This document shows positions 16,001-25,100 of a DNA stretch of 40,931 nucleotides, one piece after another. Location: positions 1-40,931 of the forward strand of contig JAGBRL010000091.1 of the NCBI GenBank assembly GCA_017632345.1, read 5' to 3'. The notes under the pieces were generated by a model. The model did no database searches, was not told the DNA's origin, and saw only the letters and a program-made list of their open reading frames with translations. Made by a program: the position numbers and the translations under genes. The stretch comes from Paludibacteraceae bacterium. Its GTDB lineage: Bacteria > Bacteroidota > Bacteroidia > Bacteroidales > Paludibacteraceae. Position 1 is the stretch's first letter; each line of letters starts with the position of its first letter.

Positions 16001-17554
16001 ATGAAACAAGGTAGAATATTATGGGCAGACGATGAGATTGATTTGCTTAAGGCTCATGTGCTTTTTCTTGAGTCTAAAGGGTATGATGTGGTTAGTGTGA
16101 ATAATGGTCAGGATGCGGTTGACGCGTGCAGAGAGAGCCATTTTGACATAATCTTCCTTGATGAAAATATGCCCGGACTGAGCGGTCTGGAGGCTCTGAC
16201 TCTGATAAAGGAGGCGGACGGGACCGTGCCTGTTGTTATGATAACGAAGAGCGAGGAGGAGAACATCATGGAGCAGGCTATAGGCAAGAAAATTGCAGAC
16301 TATCTGATAAAGCCTGTCAACCCTAACCAAATTTTGCTCTCGCTGAAGAAAAACATCAACAAGAGCGAAATAATAAGAGATATGACAACAGACAGCTACC
16401 GCTCTGAGTTTGGACGTATTGGAATGCAGATAAACGACTCCCTTACGTTTGACGACTGGAAAGAGGTTTACAAGAAGATTGTCTATTGGGAGCTGGAACT
16501 TACAAATACCGGAAATCAGATGGACGAGGTGCTGAGGATGCAGAAGGACGAGGCGAACTCAACTTTTGTCAAGTTTATAAAAAAACATTACGAAGACTGG
16601 TTTGGCAAAGATGCGGAGGAGCGCCCGATGATGAGTCCGGATGTGTTTAAAACATCGTTGTTCCCGTTGCTGGACAATGGAGAAAAGGTCTTTTTCGTGG
16701 TGTTTGACAATTTCAGGTACGACCAGTGGCGTATGATAAAAGAGGAACTTAGCTCTGATTTTGTAGTGGAGAACGAAAACATCTATTGCAGCATATTGCC
16801 TACGGCAACGCAGTACGCGCGCAACGCAATATTCTCAGGTCTAATGCCTTTGCAAATGCAGAAAATGTATCCGAAGCTATGGGTTGACGAAGATGAGGAG
16901 GAGGGCAAGAACCTTTATGAAGAGGAACTGATACAGACGCAGTTAGACCGTTTCAGAAAACGATATACATTTTCGTATCACAAAATAAACGACAGCGTTT
17001 CGTGCGAAAAACTTGTTGATGCTCTGCCGAGTCTTTCGGACAAACAGCTGAACGTGGTGGTGTTCAACTTTGTTGATATGCTTTCTCACGCGCGCACGGA
17101 CTCTAAAATGATACGCGAGCTTGCATCGACAGAGGCTGCGTATAGGTCGCTTACCGTGTCGTGGTTCAAACACTCGCCGATAATACAATTCTTTAAAAAA
17201 CTTGCGGAGCGAGATGTTAAGGTGGTGATTACAACAGACCACGGCACCATTCGTGTGGATAAGGCTATACGTGTGGTTGGCGACAGAAACACAAACACAA
17301 ACTTGAGGTATAAGGTTGGGAAAAACTTGGATTACAATGCTAAGGAGGTGTTTGCAGTGAAGCAGCCGGAGAAGATTGGCTTGCCGCTGCTTAATGTCAG
17401 CTCTTCGTACATATTTGCGTGCAACGACGATTTCTTTGCGTATCCTAATAATTATAACTATTACGTGCAGTACTACAAAGATACATTCCAGCACGGGGGC
17501 ATTTCGATGGAAGAGATGCTGATACCGATAGCGACAGTCAAGCCGAAGCGGTAA
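16001..17554 (+). CDS. porX: PorX, response regulator with PglZ domain controlling type IX secretion
   Basis: A 517-residue protein. The N-terminal receiver (1 to about 120) has the acidic pair D10-D11, phospho-acceptor D54 in IIFLDENMPG and Lys in YLIKPVNPNQ. A helical linker follows, then a PglZ/alkaline-phosphatase-fold domain (about 215-510) with metal-ligand motifs FDNFRYDQW (D236), NFVDMLSHARTD and ITTDHGTIR (D413, H414). This receiver-PglZ fusion is the hallmark of PorX. In Porphyromonas and Flavobacterium, PorX acts with the PorY kinase and the ECF sigma factor SigP to drive T9SS gene expression, and its PglZ domain is reported to have phosphodiesterase activity. Neither porY nor sigP is in this window. 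It is the second gene after an OmpA/PD40 gene; its stop lies six bases from the convergent recQ stop. Confidence 0.93.
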   Translation: MKQGRILWADDEIDLLKAHVLFLESKGYDVVSVNNGQDAVDACRESHFDIIFLDENMPGLSGLEALTLIKEADGTVPVVMITKSEEENIMEQAIGKKIADYLIKPVNPNQILLSLKKNINKSEIIRDMTTDSYRSEFGRIGMQINDSLTFDDWKEVYKKIVYWELELTNTGNQMDEVLRMQKDEANSTFVKFIKKHYEDWFGKDAEERPMMSPDVFKTSLFPLLDNGEKVFFVVFDNFRYDQWRMIKEELSSDFVVENENIYCSILPTATQYARNAIFSGLMPLQMQKMYPKLWVDEDEEEGKNLYEEELIQTQLDRFRKRYTFSYHKINDSVSCEKLVDALPSLSDKQLNVVVFNFVDMLSHARTDSKMIRELASTEAAYRSLTVSWFKHSPIIQFFKKLAERDVKVVITTDHGTIRVDKAIRVVGDRNTNTNLRYKVGKNLDYNAKEVFAVKQPEKIGLPLLNVSSSYIFACNDDFFAYPNNYNYYVQYYKDTFQHGGISMEEMLIPIATVKPKR

Positions 17555-17560
17555 GCCGTC

Positions 17561-19465
17561 TTATTCAGGAAGAGAGACCATGTTGTCGTCTGTCATGACG
17601 AGCAGTCTTTCGTCCAGCATCCATCGGATGGTGAGTTTAGCAAGCTCGTCGTTGTCCGAAGCCTGTTGCCTAAGGCTGAAAATAGGCAGCTTTGGCGAGG
17701 TTGAGAGTATCTGCACAATCTTAGCCCTGACAGCCTCAACGTCATCGTCCGCAATCCTTTTTTTGCCCTTGTTGCGGCAAATGTCGCACACGTTGCAGGG
17801 TTCAGAGTCAGTCTCTCCGAAATAACTGAGAAGCAGTTTGCTTCTGCAGTGAAAATCGTCGGTGGCGTATTCCAGAACTTTGCTGATGCGCTTTTCGAAA
17901 CGCTCCAGGCGTTCGTCGTAAACCTTTTTGCCCAGGTTCACATACTTAGGGTCAAGCCGTTCCTGCTTGAAGATTATGTAGGCCGTTTTTTTATCCGGCA
18001 CATAGTCTATTATGCCCATCTTGCGCAGCAGTGTGAGAGACTCGTATATCTGTTCGCGAGACATGTTCAGTTTAGAAGCCAGCATCAGTTCGTCTATATA
18101 CGCGTATTCGGCAAACAGTCCGGTGTAAGAGCGCAGAATCAGTTTCATCAGCTCTTCGGTCTCTTTGCTAATGTTCTGATGATAAAGCTCCTCCTTTGTT
18201 GTGGTGAACATGACGCGCGAGCCAGAGTTTGCCTCCTCTGTCAGTTCAAGGTATCCGCCCTGCTCAAGTATCTTCAGCGCGCTGTAAGTTTGCAGTACGT
18301 TAAATTTGAAGGCAGAGCAGAAGTTTGCAAGGCTGAACTCGTACATGCGCTCAAGGCCGTACCCTTCGCCAATTTCGTAAAAGTTGAACACAGAACAGTA
18401 AACTTTGCGCACAAACTCTTTATCAGGAAAATTATCAGAGATGCGTTTCTTCAATTTTGAGCTGTCAGACCGGTTAAAAAGCAGAACCGCATAAGCCGTC
18501 TTTTCGTCACGGCCAGCACGTCCCGCCTCCTGAAAATAGGCCTCCAGAGTGTCTGGCAAGTCTAAGTGAATAACAGTTCTCACGTCCGGTTTGTCGATGC
18601 CCATGCCAAAAGCGTTCGTTGCGACGATGACCCTGCAAGAGCCGTCTTTCCATGCGTTCTGTTTCTGGTCCTTGCTCTCGTTAGTCAGTCCGGCGTGATA
18701 ATTGTCAGCCGAAATACCTTGCTGCACCAGATAATCGGCAATCTCCTTCGTCTTTTTTCTGTTACGCACATATACTATGGAAGTTCCGGGAACTTTGTTC
18801 AGTATATTAAGCATAGAGCCGTATTTGTCATCGGTATGTCTGACTATGTACGCAATATTTTTTCGAGCGAAACTCTTTTTGAAGAACTTTCCGTTCCTGA
18901 ATTTGAGCTGAGCCTGAATGTCATCAACAACCTCCGGGGTTGCGGTAGCGGTAAGAGCCAGAATCGGAGCGTCAGGGATAATGTCTCTTATTTCTGCAAT
19001 CTTCAGATAAGACGGTCTGAAGTCGTAGCCCCATTGGGAGATGCAGTGCGACTCGTCCACCGCAATCATGCAGACCTGAGCCTGTTTGATTTTTGTTATA
19101 AAAAGTTCAGTGCCAAGACGTTCCGGAGAGATGTACAGAAACTTGTAGCCGCCAAGTATGCAGTTGTCCAGAGTCAGGAGAATATCTTGCCGTGTCATTC
19201 CGGAATAGATGGCGGCAGCCTTTATGCCACGTCTTTTCAGGTTGTCAACCTGGTCTTTCATCAAGGCGATAAGAGGTGTCACAACAAGGCACAGCCCCTC
19301 CATAGCGAGAGCCGGCACCTGAAACGTGATGCTCTTTCCGCCGCCCGTAGGCATAAGCCCGAGAGTGTCGTGTCCGGAACCGACAGAAGCGATTATCTCC
19401 TCCTGCAACGGACGGAAATTGTCGTAGCCCCAATGCTCTTTCAGTATTTTGCGATAAATGCTCAA
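17561..19465 (-). CDS. recQ: ATP-dependent DNA helicase RecQ (TTG start)
   Basis: A 634-residue superfamily 2 helicase unwinding 3'-5' in recombinational repair. Motif I is LMPTGGGKS (Lys44), motif II AVDESHC, motif III ALTATATPEV and motif VI QEAGRAGRDE. The zinc-binding block CRSKLLLSYFGE...CNVCDIC and a winged-helix RQC region follow. No HRDC domain is visible at the C-terminus. The alignment-like start MSIYRKILKEHWGYDNFRPLQ begins at a TTG (19465-19463). The frame is open upstream to an ATG at 19582, but a perfect promoter (19543-19513) lies inside that extension, so the TTG is the supported start. It converges on porX with only six bases between stops and no visible terminator. Confidence 0.92.
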   Translation of the reverse strand: MSIYRKILKEHWGYDNFRPLQEEIIASVGSGHDTLGLMPTGGGKSITFQVPALAMEGLCLVVTPLIALMKDQVDNLKRRGIKAAAIYSGMTRQDILLTLDNCILGGYKFLYISPERLGTELFITKIKQAQVCMIAVDESHCISQWGYDFRPSYLKIAEIRDIIPDAPILALTATATPEVVDDIQAQLKFRNGKFFKKSFARKNIAYIVRHTDDKYGSMLNILNKVPGTSIVYVRNRKKTKEIADYLVQQGISADNYHAGLTNESKDQKQNAWKDGSCRVIVATNAFGMGIDKPDVRTVIHLDLPDTLEAYFQEAGRAGRDEKTAYAVLLFNRSDSSKLKKRISDNFPDKEFVRKVYCSVFNFYEIGEGYGLERMYEFSLANFCSAFKFNVLQTYSALKILEQGGYLELTEEANSGSRVMFTTTKEELYHQNISKETEELMKLILRSYTGLFAEYAYIDELMLASKLNMSREQIYESLTLLRKMGIIDYVPDKKTAYIIFKQERLDPKYVNLGKKVYDERLERFEKRISKVLEYATDDFHCRSKLLLSYFGETDSEPCNVCDICRNKGKKRIADDDVEAVRAKIVQILSTSPKLPIFSLRQQASDNDELAKLTIRWMLDERLLVMTDDNMVSLPE

Positions 19466-19512
19466 AATCAGTCTAAAATAGTAAACAGCGGCAGACTTGC
19501 CTTTGAATGATG

Positions 19513-19543
19513 CAAAAGTAACACTTTGAGATGAAATGTCAAA
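19513..19543 (-). promoter_or_regulatory. Promoter of recQ
   Basis: Minus strand: TTTG (19543-19540), 19 bp, TACTTTTG (19520-19513). Transcription should start near 19506, about 40 bases before the TTG start codon, which excludes the longer reading frame from 19582. Confidence 0.7.
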
Positions 19544-19651
19544 ACATAAGGCTGCGGAAACTGTGAAAAAAACGAGACACATCCGTTCAGGTTAATTTAA
19601 GGAAGAGGCCATAAGTGAAGATTGTGCAGTGTAAAATGTTCGATTTGTATA

Positions 19652-19680
19652 TTATTGATAATCAATAAATTACCCCCCCC
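19652..19680. promoter_or_regulatory. Perfect 17-bp dyad next to a C8 tract between divergent promoters
   Basis: TTATTGAT-A-ATCAATAA (19652-19668) is a perfect inverted repeat with a single central base. Two further bases separate it from ATCCCC-type context: the homopolymer of eight C (19673-19680) follows after ATTA. It sits between the recQ promoter and the DUF3592 gene promoter. It could be an operator for a dimeric regulator; the C tract could vary in length. No regulator can be named. Confidence 0.35.
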
Positions 19681-19716
19681 TAATGATATTTTGACACATA
19701 AAAAAGAGAAAAATGC

Positions 19717-19748
19717 TTTGGAAAGTTCGAGGAGGTTTTCTACCTTTG
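19717..19748 (+). promoter_or_regulatory. Promoter of the DUF3592 gene
   Basis: TTTG (19717-19720), 20 bp, TACCTTTG (19741-19748): full consensus. The 5' leader would be about 100 bases to the ATG at 19857. Confidence 0.75.
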
Positions 19749-19856
19749 CAAAGATAATTGTTTGTCAGTGGTGGTTTTAGTCGGGTTCTGGCTGCTTGCT
19801 GACGAGTTGAATACAGAACCTTTTAATTTAAAATATATATAAATAAATAATTAATC

Positions 19857-20357
19857 ATGGGAGAGACTGTAGATAAGTTAGGGATAGCTTTTGGTTTCCT
19901 AAAAAGTTCATTCATTGCCTTTGTTGCGCTTTTGTTTGCATGGTTTAGTTTTCAAAGTTACAGAGGAGCAGGCATTGAAGATTTGCAAACAATGCTGAAC
20001 GACAGTACGAGCACCATAGCTGTTATGGATTCTGTGTATCAAATCAGTACGGGCAAGCTTGGAACGTCTTACGAGGTGACGTGCATTTATCAGGTTGATG
20101 GCAAAGAGTATAGGACACCGTTGACGGTTGATGAGGATCCGGGTTCGGACGACTTTCTTCCTATCTTCCGTATTTACTATTTGAAGTCGGACCCTTCAGT
20201 AATCTGCCGAGATCCGGAAAAGGAAATTGCAAAGAAAGAGGCGGATTCGGGCAGCATATTTTATTTGGTGTTAACTATCGGCTGTGGCTTGTTTGGCGCT
20301 ATTATGGCGCTGTCGGCTATAGGAAAATTTAAAATCCTTGCAAGTAGTGAGAATTAG
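19857..20357 (+). CDS. DUF3592-type membrane protein
   Basis: A 166-residue protein. One transmembrane helix lies near the N-terminus (about 14-32, SSFIAFVALLFAWFSF) and a second near the C-terminus (about 133-155). Between them is a compact domain with TSYEVTCIYQVDGKEYRTP and FLPIFRIYYLKSDPSVICRDPE. This 'two helices around a small beta domain with a Y...P...V... run' is how DUF3592 proteins look. The function of the family is unknown. It is probably monocistronic: a strong hairpin follows and the next gene has its own -7 box. Confidence 0.65.
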   Translation: MGETVDKLGIAFGFLKSSFIAFVALLFAWFSFQSYRGAGIEDLQTMLNDSTSTIAVMDSVYQISTGKLGTSYEVTCIYQVDGKEYRTPLTVDEDPGSDDFLPIFRIYYLKSDPSVICRDPEKEIAKKEADSGSIFYLVLTIGCGLFGAIMALSAIGKFKILASSEN

Positions 20358-20372
20358 TTCAGACAAAGTTGA

Positions 20373-20427
20373 GACAAAAGATATGCTCGTCATTGGCAAG
20401 TTGTGCCGATGGCGAGTTTCTTTTGTC
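20373..20427 (+). terminator. Long hairpin downstream of the DUF3592 gene
   Basis: Outer stem GACAAAAGA (20373-20381) / TCTTTTGTC (20419-20427) and inner 13-bp stem with two G-T pairs (20386-20398 / 20404-20416) around a 5-base loop. A T run lies within the 3' arm rather than after it, so it is either a terminator or a 3'-end stabilising structure. Confidence 0.55.
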
Positions 20428-20557
20428 AGACTATAGACATCTTTTGAAGAAGGCAATTTTTCTCAGGTGCGACGTCAGCATCTCTCCACTTGTCCTAATT
20501 TGCAGAAGTAATCCAATTTTTTAGAAGAGATAATGCTTTTTATTTGCGAGTAATAGT

Positions 20558-20565
20558 TATTTTTG
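20558..20565 (+). promoter_or_regulatory. -7 box of the DUF4403 gene
   Basis: TATTTTTG at 20558-20565, 42 bases before the ATG at 20608; no clear -33 box. Confidence 0.4.
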
Positions 20566-20607
20566 CGGAGTTTTGTAAATTCTGTTTAAGATTTTAATTT
20601 TTGTAGA

Positions 20608-22071
20608 ATGGATTTTAAAGTCGTTAGAAATACATTTATAGGAGCTGTTGCTTTGTCGCTTTGTTCTGTTTTTCAGGCAATTGGGGCAGAAGAGCAGTCT
20701 GACTCTCTTGAGTTTGAAGCCGACTCCCTGTCGTTGGTGAAGGATTTGGTTGATGTGGATTCGCTTGCAGGAAAGCCGGAAGAGCGTTACGATGATATTG
20801 TTTTTGTGCCTAAAACGTCGGTCTTTCATATACCTGTTGACATAAACATCAAATTGCTGGAGAAGAAGATTAACGAAGGTTTCAGCGGGCTTCTTTACGA
20901 GGATGCGAATATTGAGGACGACAGCCTGATGATAAAGGCGTGGAAGCAGAAGGACTTTGTGATAAATTATGAAAATAAGGAGCTGTCTTACAGAATCCCT
21001 TTGAAATTGTGGATAAAGAAGAGGATAGACCTTGGCATCACTTATACGGACAGGGAGATTGAAGGCTCTATTGACATACAGTTGAAGACTAAAATCGGCT
21101 TTTCTAAAACGTGGGACTTGATAACAAAGACAACCATAGAGGGGTACGAATGGATAGAAAAGCCGGTGATTAAGATAGCCGGGCTGAATGTGCCTATCAC
21201 TGTGTTTGCCAACAGCCTTATCAATGGGAACAAGGATATGTTCAACCGCCGCATAGACGAGATGATAAGGCAGTTTGTGCCGCTGAACGGTTTTGCCAAA
21301 GAGATATGGACGATGGTTCAGGAGCCGATAGACATCTCGGCAGAGGGATACAAAGCATGGATAAGGACAACTCCGGAGGAGTTCTACACAACGCCTATTG
21401 TTGGAAACTATGGGCACATAACCACTACGTTTGGTGTGAAGTGCAAGATGTCGGTTTTCATGGGCGATGTCGCTTCGGCGAACAAGACGGTGAACAGCAC
21501 GTTGCCGCCGTTTAAGATGTACACGAAGACCGACGAACGATTTTGCATGAATCTGGTGGCGGATATCCCTTATTATGTGATAGATTCTATCGCGAAAAGC
21601 ACTCTTGTTGGTATGCAGCTTGGCGAGGGCAGGCACTCCGTCACTGTTGACAGCTTGTCTGTTTTTGGACAGGACGACAAGATTGTGATTGGCGTGAGGG
21701 TTTCCGGGTTTATGAACGGCGACATTTACCTGAAGGGTGTGCCGTATTTTGAAAAGGAGACAACATCTTTGCGCATAAAGGACGTTGACTATGAGCTGGA
21801 TACGAGGAATATCCTTGCAAAAACGGTTAACTTGTTCTACAAAAAGGGATTGAAGAGAAAACTGGAGGAAGAGTTCGTCTTTTCGCTGAAAGACCAGTTT
21901 TATCTTGTGAAAGAGCTGAGCCGCTCCGAACTGTTCAATGCGCAGCTTATGGAGAATGTGGCGATGAACGGCTTTATCGACAATCTGGACGTTGACGGCA
22001 TATATATTACCGCGCGGGGCTTGGCTATCGAAGTGAAACTGGCAGGAAAGATGAAGCTGAGAGTAGAGTGA
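20608..22071 (+). CDS. Exported DUF4403-family protein
   Basis: A 487-residue protein with a Sec signal peptide (FIGAVALSLCSVFQAIGA, about residues 10-27); the Cys is not in a good lipobox. The mature part shows the DUF4403 pattern: SVFHIPVDINIKLLEKKINEGFSGLLYED at its N-terminus, alternating beta strands, and near the end two repeats around DIYLKGVPYFEKETTSLRIKDVDYELDT and GIYITARGLAIEVKLAGKM. The fold is thought to resemble tubular lipid-binding (BPI/TULIP-like) proteins, which would fit an envelope lipid-handling role, but this is inference. Monocistronic, ending at a strong shared terminator with dnaE. Confidence 0.75.
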   Translation: MDFKVVRNTFIGAVALSLCSVFQAIGAEEQSDSLEFEADSLSLVKDLVDVDSLAGKPEERYDDIVFVPKTSVFHIPVDINIKLLEKKINEGFSGLLYEDANIEDDSLMIKAWKQKDFVINYENKELSYRIPLKLWIKKRIDLGITYTDREIEGSIDIQLKTKIGFSKTWDLITKTTIEGYEWIEKPVIKIAGLNVPITVFANSLINGNKDMFNRRIDEMIRQFVPLNGFAKEIWTMVQEPIDISAEGYKAWIRTTPEEFYTTPIVGNYGHITTTFGVKCKMSVFMGDVASANKTVNSTLPPFKMYTKTDERFCMNLVADIPYYVIDSIAKSTLVGMQLGEGRHSVTVDSLSVFGQDDKIVIGVRVSGFMNGDIYLKGVPYFEKETTSLRIKDVDYELDTRNILAKTVNLFYKKGLKRKLEEEFVFSLKDQFYLVKELSRSELFNAQLMENVAMNGFIDNLDVDGIYITARGLAIEVKLAGKMKLRVE

Positions 22072-22083
22072 TGAAATCAGGTA

Positions 22084-22114
22084 AAAAAAAGGGGCTTAAT
22101 CTGCCCCTTTTTTT
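22084..22114. terminator. Bidirectional terminator between the DUF4403 gene and dnaE
   Basis: Perfect 12-bp stem: seven A plus GGGGC (22084-22095), a 7-base loop, then GCCCC plus seven T (22103-22114). It works for both convergent genes. Confidence 0.92.
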
Positions 22115-22139
22115 ATTGTGAAACGTATTGAATTGAAAA

Positions 22140-25100
22140 TCAATTGAATTTGAAAGCGAACACGTTGTTGTTGCTTTGCTCTTCCATATAGTCAACAAGC
22201 TCTTTGTCTATGTTGACATTTGTATTTCTGGAATGCAAGTCAACATGCCTTCCGGTGGAGCTTTCTATTATTCTGAAATATAGAGCGACTGGCCTTTTTT
22301 GCTTTGCTCTGCCGTCGGAGTCGAGACTGTCTTCGTCTGCAGGTCTCCTCTTTACAAGAGATACGAAGTCGTTTGTGAATATGGAGTCTATAGAAGAGTC
22401 CTTTATGGTGATAGTGAGCTTCTCTATCAAAGAGTCTTTCACTTCTGTCAGCAGTTCGATAGTGTTCACCTTGACTTCAAACTCGCCGTTTTTAGCCCAC
22501 TGTTTTTCCTGATAACTGGCGTTGATGAACAGATACAGTCCGTAGTTGAAGAAGTTCGCGAACTTTATGTAATCTTGCCCGAAGAAAGCAAAGTCATAAG
22601 AGCCGGAAAAATCTTCGACAGTAAGAATGCCAAAGTCATTGCCCTTTTTTGTCTTGCCTGTCCTCATGCCAGTGACCATGCCGCCAAGAGTCAGCTGTTT
22701 ATTTTTCAGTGTTGCGGCGATGTCTGGGTTGTTCAAGTCAGACAATTTAGTGTTGCACACATAATTCAGAATTACAGAAAACTCGTCCAGCGGATGAGCC
22801 GAAAGATATATTCCCACGAGGTCGCGTTCCTTGTTCAGCCTTTCAAGAGCCGCCCACTTTTCAACCTTGGGCAGATCAGGCTTTTTTATTTCGATAGCAT
22901 CAAATCCGAACAATGAATTAGACGCAGACTGAATATCGGCCTGCACTTTGTTACCATATCTGATGAGAGTGTCGAGAACGACCTCGCCCTTTGCGTTTAT
23001 TGCCATGATTTGCTCTCTGTAAACATCTTCCAGCGAGTCGAACGCGCCGGCAAGCGCCAAGCTTTCTACAGCTTTCTTGTTGCAGGCCGACAAATTAACA
23101 CGCTCCACAAAGTCGAAGATGCTTTTGTACGGGCCATTTTTTGAGCGTTCGTTAATAATAGCCTCCACGGCGCCGTCGCCGACACCCTTCACGCCGCCAA
23201 GGCCGAAAAGAATCTCGCCGGCTTGGTTTACAGTAAAGTTCAGCTCAGACTCGTTCACGTTAGGCCCTTTCACAGAAACGCCCATGGCCTTGCACTCAAT
23301 CATGAACTTCTCCACATCAGTGATGTTGTCCTTGCTTCGAGTCAAGTTGGCGGCCATAAATTCAGCAGGGTAGTGCGCCTTCAGGTATGCGGTCTGGTAT
23401 GCAACCCACGAGTAGCAAGTTGCGTGAGACTTGTTGAAGGCGTAAGACGCGAACTTTTCCCAGTCAGCCCATATCTTTTCCAGAATTTTAGGGTCGTGGC
23501 CGTTTGCGGTTCCGCCGTCCATGAATTTGCCTTTCAGTTCGTTCAGCACGGCAATCAGTTTCTTACCCATCGCCTTACGCAGAGCATCGGACTGTCCTCT
23601 GGTGAAGTTAGCCAAAAGGCGGCTCAAAAGCATCACCTGCTCCTGATACACCGTGATGCCGTAAGTATCCTTCAGATACTTTTCCATTATGTCGATGTCG
23701 TAAGTGATAGGCTTTCGGCCAAGCTTACGGTCGATGAAGTCAGGGATATAGTCCATAGGCCCCGGACGGTAAAGCGCGTTCATCGCAATCAGGTCTTCAA
23801 ACACAGAAGGCTGCAGCTCGCGCAGGTACTTTTGCATTCCGGGAGATTCAAACTGGAACGTTCCGATAGTTCGTCCTTGGCAATATAGTTCGTAAGTCTT
23901 TTTATCGTCTATCGGAATTTTGTCAATGTCAATCTCTATACCGTGACGTTTTTTTATGTTTTTGATAGCCTCTTTGATGATAGACAAAGTCTTCAGACCC
24001 AAGAAGTCCATCTTGATAAGCCCAACAGACTCCACATAGTGGCCGTCATACTGAGTCACCAGCACGTCTTCGCCAGACACTTTGTCCGAGATTACGCCCA
24101 GCGGCGCAAACTTAGTCAGGTCGTCAGCCCCGATAATCACGCCGCAGGCATGCACACCCGTCTGTCTGATAGTGTTTTCCAGCTCTTCCGCATGTTCAAG
24201 CATTGAAGCGTGGCCGTCGTTATCACCTTCGTAACGAATAAGGTTAAGCTCTTTAACAAGCTTCACGCAGTTTTTAATGTTGACCTTCGGCACTTTCTTA
24301 GTCTCCGGGTCAGCAAAAGAGTCAGGGAACTTGTCCGGTATCAGATTTACAATCTGGTTCACCTCAGACAGCGGAATGTCGAGCACTCGGCCCACGTCTT
24401 TGATAGACGACTTTGTCGCCATAGTTCCGTAAGTGATGATATGAGCAACCTTCTCTTTACCATATTTGTTAGTCACCCATCGCAGCACCTCGCCTCGTCC
24501 GTCGTCGTCAAAGTCAACGTCGATATCGGGCAGAGAAATACGGTCCGGATTAAGGAAACGTTCGAACAGGAGGTCATATTTCAGCGGGTCAACGTCTGTA
24601 ATCCACAAGCAGTAAGCCACCACCGAGCCGGCGGCAGAACCACGTCCCGGTCCGACAGACACGCCCAGTTCCTCACGCGCAGCGCGTATGTAGTCCTGCA
24701 CGATAAGGAAGTAGCCAGGGAACCCCATCGTCTTCATTATATGCAGTTCAAAAATGATACGTTCGGTCTGCTCGTCCGTAAGAGTCTCTCCGTACCTCTT
24801 ATGCGCACCCTCCCAAGCCAGTTTGGCGAGATAGTCGGCCTCCAGCTTTATACGGTACAACTTTTCGTACCCTCCGAGTTTCTTGATTTTATCCTCCGCC
24901 TCCTCTTGCTTCAGCACAACGTTTCCGTTTTCGTCGCGAGTGAACTCGTTGAAAATGTCTTCATCGGTGAATTTCTTCCGGTACTCCTCCTCGGTGCCAA
25001 ACTCTTCCGGGATGTCGAACTTAGGCATCAGAGGCCCCGAGTCGATACTGTATTCCTCTATCTTGTCAGTAATTTCAATAGTGTTGCTCAGAGCTTCCGG

